From assembly GCA_034519525.1 (NCBI GenBank), contig JAXHOJ010000063.1:62001-126000 (forward strand): DNA of 64,000 bases, read 5' to 3'. The position numbers and the translations under genes are program-made. The notes under the pieces were generated by a model, which did not search any database, was not told the DNA's origin, and saw only the letters and a list, made by a program, of their open reading frames with translations. Shown here in pieces: positions 17,504 to 26,432 of the stretch (position 1 is the stretch's first letter; each line of letters opens with the position of its first letter). This stretch comes from Gemmobacter sp034519525 (GTDB taxonomy: Bacteria; Pseudomonadota; Alphaproteobacteria; Rhodobacterales; Rhodobacteraceae).

Positions 17504-17756
17504 AGGCGTTCCTGTATAGCAAAATGCCTTTCAGTCTGGACATGCAATATACGGAGGCTTGTCACGAAGGATAAATTATACCTACATTTTTTTGCAATAG
17601 CCAGATGCTCAAGTCCTTTCGCCAGAAAGGCCCGAAACAGGGCCGGTTTTGCCACCACGCGGGGTTGCCGACGCAACGCGGTTGCGCATTGCCGTTTCGC
17701 CCATGGCTGCGGCACAGCTTGGCACAACCCGCGCGCCGTGGCAGCCCGAAATCTGG
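17504..17756. other. Intergenic region between DUF4145 gene and HU terminator
   Basis: The first 100 bases are AT-rich (ATAAATTATACC, then a TTTTTTT run near 17590) and could hold the DUF4145 promoter; after about 17605 the composition returns to that of the chromosome. Open frames here have no recognisable product. I see no RNA gene. Confidence 0.4.
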
Positions 17757-17760
17757 GGCC

Positions 17761-17787
17761 AAAAAAAAGCCGCCCCGAAGGGCGGCC
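17761..17787 (-). terminator. Rho-independent terminator after the HU gene
   Basis: On the minus strand GCCGCCC-TTC-GGGGCGGC is followed by eight T residues, 25 bases after the HU stop. Confidence 0.88.
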
Positions 17788-17811
17788 TCTGTCTCGCACC
17801 GGCGCCTGGAA

Positions 17812-18099
17812 TCAGGCGTTCACGGTGTCTTTCAGCGCCTTGGCGATGGTGAATTTCACCTGCTTGTCGGCCGGTTTGGTCACGGTTTCGCCAGTGGCCG
17901 GGTTGCGCACCTGACGCTCGGGGCGTTCGCGGCACAGCACTTTGCCAAGGCCCGGCAGGGTCACGGCGCCGCCGGTGGCGACTTCGCGCGCCACGATTTC
18001 GGCGATCGCGTCCAGCGCGGCATTGGCCACCTTCTTGTCGGCACCCATGGTTTCCGCCAGTGCGGCAACCAGCTGCGTCTTGGTCATCGGTTTGGACAT
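17812..18099 (-). CDS. hup: HU-family DNA-binding protein
   Basis: A 95-residue nucleoid protein. MTKTQLVAALAETMGADKKVANAALDAIAEIV forms the dimerising helices and GGAVTLPGLGKVLCRERPER with RNPATGETV forms the DNA-binding beta arm (the arm proline is shifted compared with HU-alpha and HU-beta of enterobacteria). Monocistronic, with a strong terminator; ribosome site AACAGGAA. The region between it and amn carries a GC hairpin (GCCCCGC...GCGGGGC at about 18142-18160). Confidence 0.9.
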   Translation of the reverse strand: MSKPMTKTQLVAALAETMGADKKVANAALDAIAEIVAREVATGGAVTLPGLGKVLCRERPERQVRNPATGETVTKPADKQVKFTIAKALKDTVNA

Positions 18100-18259
18100 T
18101 TCCTGTTCCTTGCTTCTGGCCCGCTGCCTCGCGGGATCGTCCGGCCCCGCGCAGGCGGGGCAATATGCCCCGTCCTACACAGGTTTTCGGCGCAAAGTTC
18201 AAGCCCTGTTCGGCCTTTTGCGCGACCTTCCGCAACGGGCCGCCCGCGCAGCGGCGCTT

Positions 18260-19750
18260 TCACAGGAACGCGGTTTCCTCGAAACTGCGCAGCTTGCGGC
18301 TGTGGATGCGTTCCACCGGCATGTCGCGCAGGGATTCCATCGCCCGCACCCCGATCAGCAGATGGCGGGCCACCTGGGTCTTGTAGAAATCGCTGGCCAT
18401 GCCGGGCAGCTTCAGCTCGCCATGCAAAGGCTTGTCGCTCACGCACAGCAGTGTGCCATAGGGCACCCGGAAGCGGAACCCGTTGGCGGCGATGGTGGCG
18501 CTTTCCATATCCAGTGCGATGGCGCGGGATTGCGACAGCCGCTGCACCGGGCCGGAATGATCGCGCAGCTCCCAGTTGCGGTTGTCGATGGTGGCCACGG
18601 TGCCGGTGCGCATGATGCGCTTCAGCTCGTATCCCTCCAGCTGCGTCACCTCTTCCACGGCATCTTCTAGCGCGATCTGGATTTCGGCCAGCGCCGGGAT
18701 CGGCACCCAGATCGGCAGATCATCGTCCAGAACGTGATCTTCGCGCAGATAGGCATGGGCGAGACAGAAATCCCCCAGGCTCTGGCTGTTGCGCAGCCCG
18801 GCGCAGTGGCCAACCATCAGCCAGGCATGGGGGCGCAGCACGGCGATATGATCGGTGGCCGTCTTGGCATTGGAGGGGCCGACCCCGATGTTCACCAGCG
18901 TGATGCCCTGCCCGTCGGCGCGTTTCAGGTGATAGGTCGGCATCTGCGGCATCTTGGTCAGCAGCGGCAGGCTGCCATCGGCCGCCATGATCTCGGCATT
19001 GCCGGGCGCCACGAAGGACGTATAGCCCGAGGCCGGATCGCCCAGAACCTTGCGGGCATAGGCCTCGAATTCATCGACATAGAACTGATAGTTGGTGAAC
19101 AGGACATGGTTCTGGAAATGCACCGGATCGGTGGCGGTGTAATGCGCCAGACGCGCCAGCGAATAATCCACCCGCTGCGCGGTAAACGGCGCCAGCGGGC
19201 GCGACCCGTCGGGATATTCCACCAGCTGGCCGTTCACGATGTCATCATTGGTGGTCGACAGGTCGGGCACGTCGAACACGTCGCGCAGCGGAAATTCCAG
19301 GGCGCCATCCTGCGGCACCGAAATGCCGGGGCGGTTGGCCACCGCGAAATGCACCGGGATCGGCGTATCCGACCAGCCGATCTGCACCGGCACCCCATGG
19401 TTCTGCACCAGAAGCCCGATCTGCTGGATCAGATAGTTGCGGAACAGGTCGGGCCGCGTCACCGTGGTGGCATAGGTGCCGGGCTGCGCCACATGGCCGA
19501 AAGACAGGCGCGAATCCGTCTTGGCATAGCTGGTGGTCGTCAGCCGGATCTCGGGATACCAGGCGCGGATGCGCGTCTCGGGCCGCCCGCCCTGGATCAC
19601 GCGGTTGAACTGGCCTGTCAGAAAATCAATCGCCTCGGCATAAAGCGCTTCCAGCCGGTCAACGGCGGCGGCGGCATCGGTAAAGGCTTCGGGCGCCGCA
19701 TCGGACGGCGTCAGGTAGGTCTGCGAAATCTGTTTCACGATCACATCCAT
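18260..19750 (-). CDS. amn: AMP nucleosidase
   Basis: Hydrolyses AMP to adenine and ribose 5-phosphate, a purine salvage and energy-balance enzyme. 496 residues, the usual length of the Amn family, with an N-terminal Amn-specific domain (about 1-180) and a C-terminal nucleoside phosphorylase-like domain (VNIGVGPSNAKTATDHIAVL, WLMVGHCAGLRNSQSLGDF, ALDMESATIAANGFRFRVPYG; the Asp-Met-Glu triplet binds ribose). The ATG at 19750 is the only start consistent with the length. Divergent from the SDR gene. Confidence 0.94.
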   Translation of the reverse strand: MDVIVKQISQTYLTPSDAAPEAFTDAAAAVDRLEALYAEAIDFLTGQFNRVIQGGRPETRIRAWYPEIRLTTTSYAKTDSRLSFGHVAQPGTYATTVTRPDLFRNYLIQQIGLLVQNHGVPVQIGWSDTPIPVHFAVANRPGISVPQDGALEFPLRDVFDVPDLSTTNDDIVNGQLVEYPDGSRPLAPFTAQRVDYSLARLAHYTATDPVHFQNHVLFTNYQFYVDEFEAYARKVLGDPASGYTSFVAPGNAEIMAADGSLPLLTKMPQMPTYHLKRADGQGITLVNIGVGPSNAKTATDHIAVLRPHAWLMVGHCAGLRNSQSLGDFCLAHAYLREDHVLDDDLPIWVPIPALAEIQIALEDAVEEVTQLEGYELKRIMRTGTVATIDNRNWELRDHSGPVQRLSQSRAIALDMESATIAANGFRFRVPYGTLLCVSDKPLHGELKLPGMASDFYKTQVARHLLIGVRAMESLRDMPVERIHSRKLRSFEETAFL

Positions 19751-19867
19751 TCTTGGTCGCTCTTTGTGCCTCAGCAGGCCTTGTCAAATCAAGTCTTGCG
19801 CGTCAGCGCTAACTCTGGCCTGTCACGGGGCGATGACGCAGCTGAAACGGAAAGCGGGGCAGGCGGT

Positions 19868-20728
19868 ATGGCACATGTGCTTCTCACCCTTGGGCATGGA
19901 TATTCGGCGCAGGCGCTGGCCACGCGGCTGATCCCGCAGGGCTGGCGGGTGATCGGCACCACCCGCAGCGCCGAAAAGGCCGAACGCCTGCGCGCGCAGG
20001 GGGTAGAGCCGCTGATCTGGCCGGGCACCGATCTGGCGCCCGCCGTGGCGCAGGCGACCCATATCCTCGGCTCTATCGCCCCCGATGCGGCAGGCGATCC
20101 GGTGCTGGTGGCCCATGCCGGGCTGTTTGCGCAGGCGCGGCCGGTCTGGGCGGGCTATCTGTCCACCACCGGGGTTTATGGCGATCATGCGGGCGGCTGG
20201 GTTGATGAAGACACGCCCCTGACCCCCGGCACCCAGCGTGGCCATCAGCGCGTCCTGGCCGAGGCGCAATGGCAGGCCCTGGGCCTGCCGCTGCATATCT
20301 TCCGGTTGGCCGGCATCTATGGCCCGGGCCGCGGCCCCTTCCGCAAGGTGCTGGATGGCACGGCGCAGCGCATCCTCAAAGAGGGGCAGTTCTTCTCGCG
20401 CATCCATGTCGAAGATATCGCCCGGGTGCTGGAGGCTTCGATCCAGCGGCCCGATCCGGGCGCGGTCTACAATGTCTGTGACGATGACCCTTGCCCGCCC
20501 GCCGATGTGCTGGCCCATGCCGCCGATCTGCTGGGCCTGCCCGTGCCCCCCGCCGTGCGGATCGAGGATGCCGACATGACGCCGATGGCCCGCAGCTTCT
20601 ATGCCGAAAGCAAGCGCGTGCGGAACGACCGGATGAAGGCGCTGCTGGGCGTTGCCCTGCAATATCCCACCTACCGCGAAGGTCTGGCGGCGCTGCTGGC
20701 GGCCACAAAGATGGCGGGTCGGGGTTGA
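19868..20728 (+). CDS. SDR-family NAD-dependent epimerase/dehydratase-like protein
   Basis: 286 residues beginning MAHVLLTLGHGYSAQALA, a Rossmann-type glycine motif (GHGYSA). SI at about 70 and the YLSTTGVYGDHAGGWVDE segment resemble the Ser/Thr and Tyr region of extended SDR proteins, and RLAGIYGPGRGPFRKV matches the YeeZ-type group. Substrate unknown. The frame is open far upstream, antisense to amn, which I regard as composition effect; the ATG at 19868 fits the first beta strand. Confidence 0.82.
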   Translation: MAHVLLTLGHGYSAQALATRLIPQGWRVIGTTRSAEKAERLRAQGVEPLIWPGTDLAPAVAQATHILGSIAPDAAGDPVLVAHAGLFAQARPVWAGYLSTTGVYGDHAGGWVDEDTPLTPGTQRGHQRVLAEAQWQALGLPLHIFRLAGIYGPGRGPFRKVLDGTAQRILKEGQFFSRIHVEDIARVLEASIQRPDPGAVYNVCDDDPCPPADVLAHAADLLGLPVPPAVRIEDADMTPMARSFYAESKRVRNDRMKALLGVALQYPTYREGLAALLAATKMAGRG

Positions 20729-20880
20729 ATTCGCCAAATCGCCCCCCATCTGGCTTGCAGCGGACCGGGCCCCTCTGACGCGACAATCGCGTGATGTCGG
20801 ACCGCATCGAGCATGCTCGGTGGCGCCCGGTTGTTCTGCGGATGTTTCCTGACATGCTCTGTCATACATAGAGGATGCCG

Positions 20881-21867
20881 ATGGAAACGCTGCTGTTTAC
20901 CCTGTTTCTCGGAACACCGCTCTGGCTGTGGTTCACCTTTCTGGGCCTTGTTCTGGCCATCCTGGTCTTTGACCTGGGCGTGCTGAACAAGGAAGATCAT
21001 GAAATCGGCATTGCCGAAAGCCTGCGCCTGTCTGCCTTCTACATCGCCCTCGGCCTGGGCTTCGGCGGCTTTGTCTGGTATCAGCTGGGCGCCACCTCTG
21101 CGGCGGAATATTTCACCGCCTTCGTGGTGGAAAAGACCCTGGCGCTGGACAATGTGTTTGTCATCGCCCTGATCTTCTCGTTCTTCGCCGTGCCCCGCCA
21201 CCTGCAGCACCGGGTGCTGTTCTGGGGCATTCTGGGCGTGATCGTGCTGCGCGGCATCATGATCGGCCTCGGCGCCACGCTGATCGCGGAATATCACTGG
21301 GTTCTGTATATCTTCGCCGCCTTCCTGGTGTTCACCGGCATCAAGATGCTGGTCACCGAAGAAAAAGAGATGGATCTGAACCAGAACCCGGTTCTGAAAT
21401 TCATGCGCAAGCGGTTCCGGGTCACCGATATGCTGCATGGCAATGCCTTCTTCGTGAAGAAACCGAACAAGGCGGGTCGCCTCGTCACCCATATGACCCC
21501 GCTGTTTCTGGCACTGGTGCTGGTCGAAATCGCGGATCTGATCTTTGCCGTCGACAGCGTGCCCGCCGTCTTTGCCATCACCACCGATACCTTCATCGTC
21601 TATACCTCGAACATCTTCGCGATCCTTGGCCTCCGGGCGCTGTTCTTCGCCCTTGCGGCGGTGCTGCACCGCTTTGAATATCTGAAACAGGCGCTGGCCC
21701 TGCTGCTGGTGTTCATCGGATCGAAGGTCTTCGTCGCCGATCTGATGGGATGGGAGAAATTCCCGGCCAGCTGGTCGCTCGGCATCACCTTCTCGATCCT
21801 GGGTGCCGGTGTCGTCTGGTCGCTGTGGAAAACCCGCGAAACCCCGGCACAGCGCATCGACGGCTGA
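20881..21867 (+). CDS. TerC-family integral membrane protein
   Basis: 328 residues with about eight to nine membrane segments. The family hallmarks are EKTLALDNVFVIALIFSFF and EIADLIFAVDSVPAVFAIT, with acidic residues in membrane helices thought to carry metal. Members export manganese or take part in tellurite resistance and metal loading of exported proteins. Of two near starts (20875 and 20881) the second has AGAGG at a 6-base distance. I saw no yybP-ykoY riboswitch in the 150-base leader. Confidence 0.9.
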   Translation: METLLFTLFLGTPLWLWFTFLGLVLAILVFDLGVLNKEDHEIGIAESLRLSAFYIALGLGFGGFVWYQLGATSAAEYFTAFVVEKTLALDNVFVIALIFSFFAVPRHLQHRVLFWGILGVIVLRGIMIGLGATLIAEYHWVLYIFAAFLVFTGIKMLVTEEKEMDLNQNPVLKFMRKRFRVTDMLHGNAFFVKKPNKAGRLVTHMTPLFLALVLVEIADLIFAVDSVPAVFAITTDTFIVYTSNIFAILGLRALFFALAAVLHRFEYLKQALALLLVFIGSKVFVADLMGWEKFPASWSLGITFSILGAGVVWSLWKTRETPAQRIDG

Positions 21868-21873
21868 CCCAAG

Positions 21874-21908
21874 GTTGCGGCCCCGGCCTTTTGGCCCGGG
21901 GCCGCAAC
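21874..21908 (+). terminator. GC-rich terminator-like hairpin after terC
   Basis: GTTGCGGCCCCGG pairs with CCGGGGCCGCAAC over 13 bases with a short T-containing loop, 7 bases after the stop. No T run follows, so its activity is uncertain. Confidence 0.5.
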
Positions 21909-21971
21909 GCCCCTTGCGGGCGGGCGGATGGCCCCCTAACTGTGGTGCCAGCCGTTTGGTGCAGGTGAAAG

Positions 21972-22631
21972 ATGTCCGCGCAAGAGCCTGATCTGCCCGC
22001 CTCGCCGCTTCTGGCTGCCGCATCCCCGCGTATGCCGCGCCGCTTTTCCGAACTGCTGGAGGATCTGGCCCGCGATCACCCCGGCGAACGCCTGACCGTC
22101 GGCGATCTGCTGCGCGCGATGGAGGGGCGGGCGATTGCCGCCCTGCTGTTCATCTTCGCCTTTCCCAATATCCTGCCCTCGCCCCCCGGTCTGGCGGCGG
22201 TGCTCGGGCTGCCGCTGGTCTATCTGTCGTTCCAGCTGATGCTGGGCCGCGACCCCTGGCTGCCGCGCTTCATCGCGGACAGGTCCATGTCGACCGAGGC
22301 TTTCCGCATCATCGTTGCCCGCGCGACGCCGATCCTGAACCGGGCCGAGCGGATGCTGAAACAGCGCTGGTGGCCGCTGGTCTCGCCCGGCATGGAACGG
22401 GTGCTGGGCTTCGTCTGCCTGGCGCTGGCCGTCCTGCTGTCGCTGCCGGTGCCGCTGGGCAACCTGCTGCCCGCCGCCGCCGTCTGCATCATCGCGCTGG
22501 CCATGCTGGAACGCGACGGGCTTTGGGTGGCGCTGGGCCTCGCGGCCACGGTCGGCGCCTTTGTCTGGGTGGGCGGCATCGCCTATGGGCTGGTGAAATC
22601 CGCGATCTTCGTCGTGATGAACGCCTTCTGA
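21972..22631 (+). CDS. ExoD-like exopolysaccharide synthesis membrane protein
   Basis: 219 residues. FSELLEDLARDHPGERLTVGDLL, then GRAIAALLFIFAFPNILPSPPG and LPLVYLSFQLMLGRDPWLP are typical of the ExoD family, first described in rhizobia where it affects exopolysaccharide and alkali tolerance. Three to four hydrophobic segments (about 55-80, 145-165, 168-190, 195-215). The molecular role is not established. No exopolysaccharide genes lie nearby. Confidence 0.88.
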   Translation: MSAQEPDLPASPLLAAASPRMPRRFSELLEDLARDHPGERLTVGDLLRAMEGRAIAALLFIFAFPNILPSPPGLAAVLGLPLVYLSFQLMLGRDPWLPRFIADRSMSTEAFRIIVARATPILNRAERMLKQRWWPLVSPGMERVLGFVCLALAVLLSLPVPLGNLLPAAAVCIIALAMLERDGLWVALGLAATVGAFVWVGGIAYGLVKSAIFVVMNAF

Positions 22632-22721
22632 CCGTCTTCACCTTCGGGTTGAACCCGGCTGGACATTCCGCCGCCGCTCGGTCAGGGTGGCGCCGGATTG
22701 CCGCCAAGAAGGAGCCCCGGC

Positions 22722-23603
22722 ATGGATCTGCGCGCGCTTGCCATGGGGCTGGCCTTTGCCATCATCTGGTCTTCGGCCTATGCGACCGCACGGGTGATCG
22801 TGGCCGATGCCCCCCCGATCCTGTCACTCGCGATCCGCTTTACCCTGTCGGGCGGGCTGGCGCTGGCGGTCGGCCTGCTGATGGGCCAGAGCCTGCGGCT
22901 GTCCCGCGCGCAATGGCGGGCGACGCTGATCTTCGGCCTGTGCCAGAATGCGATCTATCTGGGCCTGAACTTCGTCGCGATGCAGTGGGTCGAGGCGTCG
23001 CTGGCCGCCATCATCGCCTCTACCATGCCGCTTCTGGTGGCGGCGCTGGGCTGGGCCCTGTTCGGTGAACGCATCCGTCCGCTGGGCCTGCTGGGGCTGG
23101 CGCTAGGGCTGGGGGGCGTCGGGCTTATCATGGCCACCCGGCTGCAGGGCGGGGCAGAGCCTTTGGGAATCGCGCTCTGCCTTGTGGCGGCACTGGCGCT
23201 GGCACTGGCCACGCTGATGGTGCGCGGCGCGGCCTCTGGCGGCAACCTGTGGATCGTCGTTGGCCTGCAGATGTGGGTCGGGGCGGCGGTGCTCTGGGGC
23301 ATCGCAGGCTTTGGCAACAGCTGGCAGATCACGGTCTCTCCGCATTGGCTGGCTGCCATGGCCTATCAGATCGTCATGCCGGGCATTGTGGCCACCGTGC
23401 TGTGGTTCGGCCTTGTCGGCCGTATCGGCGCCGTCAAGGCTGCCACCTTCCACTTCCTGAACCCCTTCTTCGGTGTGGCCATCGCCGCCCTGCTGCTGGG
23501 CGAGGCGATCCGGCTGAACGACATGATCGGCGTGGCCATCGTGATGGTGGGGATTCTGGCGGTGCAGATGTCGAAACAGGCCCCCGCCGTGGCGAAGGCC
23601 TGA
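22722..23603 (+). CDS. EamA/DMT-family transporter
   Basis: 293 residues, ten predicted membrane helices in two EamA repeats (ALAMGLAFAIIWSSAYATARV in the first; LMVRGAASGGNLWIVVGLQ starts the second). The ATG at 22722 follows AAGGAG. This is the first of four EamA proteins in the window; they are not close copies of each other. The substrate cannot be predicted (metabolite efflux is common in the family). Confidence 0.87.
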   Translation: MDLRALAMGLAFAIIWSSAYATARVIVADAPPILSLAIRFTLSGGLALAVGLLMGQSLRLSRAQWRATLIFGLCQNAIYLGLNFVAMQWVEASLAAIIASTMPLLVAALGWALFGERIRPLGLLGLALGLGGVGLIMATRLQGGAEPLGIALCLVAALALALATLMVRGAASGGNLWIVVGLQMWVGAAVLWGIAGFGNSWQITVSPHWLAAMAYQIVMPGIVATVLWFGLVGRIGAVKAATFHFLNPFFGVAIAALLLGEAIRLNDMIGVAIVMVGILAVQMSKQAPAVAKA

Positions 23604-23637
23604 ACAGATCAGCCGATCAGTCCGGCGCGGGGGAGCG

Positions 23638-23683
23638 GCAAATTTCTTCAAAGAAATTTGCAAAAGTTTTCGAAAACTTTTGC
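23638..23683. terminator. Double palindrome between convergent genes, probable bidirectional terminator
   Basis: GCAAATTTCTT-CA-AAGAAATTTGC (23638-23661) shares its last GC with the perfect 24-base palindrome at 23660-23683 (GCAAAAGTTTTC mirrored by GAAAACTTTTGC). The AT-rich stems stand out from the local composition. It lies 34 bases after the EamA stop and 4 bases before the aroC stop on the other strand. Confidence 0.6.
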
Positions 23684-23686
23684 ACC

Positions 23687-24787
23687 TTACCCGATCGGGC
23701 CGCGCTGTCCGCCGGTCTGGCCCCGGTCCATCAGCAGATGATCCAGGATCACGCAGGCCATCATCGCCTCGCCCACCGGCACGGCGCGGATGCCCACGCA
23801 GGGATCATGCCGCCCCTTGGTGATCAGCTCCACCTCATCGCCCGCCGCAGTCACGGTACGGCGCGGCGTCAGGATGGACGAGGTCGGCTTCACCGCAAAG
23901 CGCACCACCACATCCTGCCCGGTGGAAATGCCGCCCAGAATACCGCCCGCATGGTTCGACAGGAACTCCGGCCCGTTCGCCCCCATGCGGATCTCATCGG
24001 CGTTTTCCACCCCGGTCAGTGCCGCAGCCGCCATACCCTCGCCGATCTCGACACCCTTGACGGCATTGATGCTCATCATCGCGGCGGCCAGATCGCTGTC
24101 CAGCTTGGCATAAAGCGGCGCCCCCAGCCCTGCGGGCACGCCCGAGGCCACGACCTCGATCACCGCGCCGACCGAATCATGGTTCATCCGCAGATCATCC
24201 AGATATCCGGCCCAGAACCGGGCCATTTCGGCATCCGGGCACCAGAACGGGTTGCGCTCGATCTCGGCGGCATCAAACCGGCTGCGGTCGATGGCATGGC
24301 CGCCCATCTGCACCATATAGCCGCTGATCTTCAGCCCGGGCACCAGATGCGCCAGCACCGCCCGCGCCACACCGCCCGCCGCCACCCGCGCGGCGGTTTC
24401 CCGCGCCGAAGACCGCCCGCCGCCGCGATAATCGCGCAGCCCGTATTTCTGGTGATAGGTGATATCGGCATGGCCGGGGCGGAAGGCCTTGGCAATCTCG
24501 CCATAATCCTTAGACCGCTGGTCGGTATTCTCGATCATCAGCTGGATTGGCGTGCCGGTGCTGACACCCTCGAAGGTGCCCGACAGGATCTTCACCTCGT
24601 CGGGCTCCTTGCGCTGCGTGGTGAACTTGTTCTGCCCCGGCTTGCGCCGGTCCAGCCAGTGCTGGATCGCCACCGCATCAATGGTCACGCCCGGCGGGCA
24701 GCCATCGACCGTTGCGCCAAGCGCCGGCCCGTGGCTTTCGCCCCAGGTGGTAACGCGGAACAGATGACCGTAGGTATTGAAGCTCAT
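23687..24787 (-). CDS. aroC: Chorismate synthase
   Basis: Converts 5-enolpyruvylshikimate 3-phosphate to chorismate with reduced FMN. 366 residues. GHLFRVTTWGESHGPALGA, the basic loop FRPGHADITYHQKYGLRDYRGGGRSSARETA and GGILGGISTGQDVVVRFAVKPT are the family signatures. A GGGAGG site is 5 bases before the ATG. It stands alone, convergent with the EamA gene and followed downstream (upstream in transcription) by the lytic transglycosylase gene. Confidence 0.97.
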   Translation of the reverse strand: MSFNTYGHLFRVTTWGESHGPALGATVDGCPPGVTIDAVAIQHWLDRRKPGQNKFTTQRKEPDEVKILSGTFEGVSTGTPIQLMIENTDQRSKDYGEIAKAFRPGHADITYHQKYGLRDYRGGGRSSARETAARVAAGGVARAVLAHLVPGLKISGYMVQMGGHAIDRSRFDAAEIERNPFWCPDAEMARFWAGYLDDLRMNHDSVGAVIEVVASGVPAGLGAPLYAKLDSDLAAAMMSINAVKGVEIGEGMAAAALTGVENADEIRMGANGPEFLSNHAGGILGGISTGQDVVVRFAVKPTSSILTPRRTVTAAGDEVELITKGRHDPCVGIRAVPVGEAMMACVILDHLLMDRGQTGGQRGPIG

Positions 24788-24853
24788 GCACGCCTCCCGT
24801 TTGGCCCGTGCATATGCGAAAGCGGCGCGGGGATAAAGCCCGCGCCGATCCGG

Positions 24854-26119
24854 TCAGCCCCGCCGCAGCATCTCCAGCAACTCGCGGTCGGGGAAACCAT
24901 CGGGCGGCAGCCCGCGCGACACCTGATAGGCCTTCACCGCCGCATAGGTCTTGGCCCCCACATTGCCATCCACCCCGCCGGTGTCAAACCCCATGCGGGT
25001 CAGCCGTTCCTGCAGCTCCATCCGCTCGGCCATGCGCAGCGTGGTGTCGCCCGCGGGCCAGGGCGTGACCAGCGGGCCTTTCCCCTTCAGCCGGTCGCCC
25101 AGATGCCCCACCGCCACCACATAGGCATCGGCGGCATTGTACCGCTCGATGGCATGGAAGTTGCGCGTAATCAGGAAGGCCGCGCCGCGCACGCCCGCGG
25201 GCAGGAACAGCGCCGATGGGCCGGGCGGCAGGCTGCCCCCCGCCGCCGGGCGAATACCCATCGCCGCCCATTCGCTTGCATCCCGCTTGGCACTCTTGCC
25301 CGACACCGGGCCAGACCATCCGGCGGGCAGCGTCACCTCCACCCCCCAGGGCAGACCCTGCTGCCAGCCAGACCGCGCCAGATAGGCGGCGGTCGAGGCC
25401 AGCGCATCCGTCGGGTCGTCGGCCCAGATATCGCGCCGCCCGTCGCCGGTGAAATCAACGGCATAGGCAAGGTACGATGTCGGGATGAACTGGGTATGCC
25501 CCATGGCCCCGGCCCAGCTGCCGGTCATGTGGCCGGGGTCGATATCCCCCGCCTGCAGTATCTTCAGCGCACCGATCAGCTGCTGTTCAAAGAACCCGGC
25601 CCGGCGCCCGTCATAAGACATGGTCGCCAGCGCCTCGATCAGCGGAAGATCGCCGCGCCGCTCGCCGTAAGAGCTTTCCATCCCCCAGACGGAAACGACA
25701 ACCTCTTTATCCACCCCATATTTCGCCTCGATCTGCGACAACACGCCGGCATATTGCGCCAGCATCGCGCGGCCCGTGGCCACCCGCTTGTCCGACGTGG
25801 CGGTTTCCAGATATTCCCACAGGGATTTCTTGAACTCCGCCTGATTTTCCGACCGGCGGATGACCTCGGGGTTATAGACCACGGCAGCAAAGGCCCGGTC
25901 AAAGGTGCCATCCGAAATGCCAGAGGCCTGGGCCCGCGCGCGGAACCCCGCGATCCACTGGTTCAGCCCGGCCACCTTGGCCGGATCGGGGTTCTGGTCG
26001 CGTCCGTATTTGATCACGATGGGGCTCGGTCCGGTGGGGCTGTAGGTCGATCCGCCCCCGCCGCAGGCGGCAAGGCCGGTGGCGAGGACAAGGCAAAGAA
26101 GCGGGCGGGAAATACGCAT
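24854..26119 (-). CDS. Lipoprotein lytic murein transglycosylase, MltB-type, with peptidoglycan-binding domain
   Basis: 421 residues. The signal ends in a lipobox LAAC with C19, so the enzyme should be anchored to a membrane in the periplasm. The SLT/MltB domain contains VWGMESSYGERRGDLPLIEALATMSYDGRR (E of MESSYG is catalytic) and GAMGHTQFIPTSYLAYAVD. A peptidoglycan_binding_1 domain (LQERLTRMGFDTGGVDGNVG and onward) closes the protein. Cleaves glycan strands between MurNAc and GlcNAc, giving anhydro ends. Confidence 0.93.
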   Translation of the reverse strand: MRISRPLLCLVLATGLAACGGGGSTYSPTGPSPIVIKYGRDQNPDPAKVAGLNQWIAGFRARAQASGISDGTFDRAFAAVVYNPEVIRRSENQAEFKKSLWEYLETATSDKRVATGRAMLAQYAGVLSQIEAKYGVDKEVVVSVWGMESSYGERRGDLPLIEALATMSYDGRRAGFFEQQLIGALKILQAGDIDPGHMTGSWAGAMGHTQFIPTSYLAYAVDFTGDGRRDIWADDPTDALASTAAYLARSGWQQGLPWGVEVTLPAGWSGPVSGKSAKRDASEWAAMGIRPAAGGSLPPGPSALFLPAGVRGAAFLITRNFHAIERYNAADAYVVAVGHLGDRLKGKGPLVTPWPAGDTTLRMAERMELQERLTRMGFDTGGVDGNVGAKTYAAVKAYQVSRGLPPDGFPDRELLEMLRRG

Positions 26120-26267
26120 GAACGGCCCTTGCGGCTGATTGTTTTCTGCTCGGGATCCAGTCTAGCGGCAAGCCGGGCAGGGGGAAAGCACTCCGCGCGG
26201 GCGCCGGGGAAACTTGCCGAAAATCGCGCCCTGCATCGGGGGGCGCAGCAGGTGGTGGCCGTTGCCG

Positions 26268-26400
26268 GGGGGCTGTCTGCCCCCCCACGGGGCCTGCGGC
26301 CCCTCCCCCCGAGGGTATTTGGGCCAAGAGGAAGCAGCAAGGCGCGCGGCGCCCTCTTTCCTCTTGGCCCAAATACCCTCAGGGGGTGAATGGGCGCAGC
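26268..26400. repeat. Pair of facing GGTATTT/CCAAGA elements with 23-base inverted repeat
   Basis: A left element (GGGGGGC hairpin, then GAGGGTATTTGGGCCAAGAG at 26311-26330 and GAA) faces a right copy at 26358-26380. The two 23-base arms are perfect complements around a 24-base GC-rich loop. It occupies most of the 314-base gap between rnr and the transglycosylase gene; I see nothing else there. Confidence 0.65.
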
Positions 26401-26432
26401 GCGCCCAGAGGGGGCGCGAGCGCCCCCTGACC

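Noticed and set aside
20729..20880. Manganese riboswitch (yybP-ykoY) before terC
   Set aside because: I looked for the conserved loops in the leader and found no convincing match.
23249..26389. 1046-residue plus-strand open frame over aroC and the transglycosylase gene
   Set aside because: It crosses two well conserved genes on the other strand and has low-complexity His/Gly/Ala/Arg composition.
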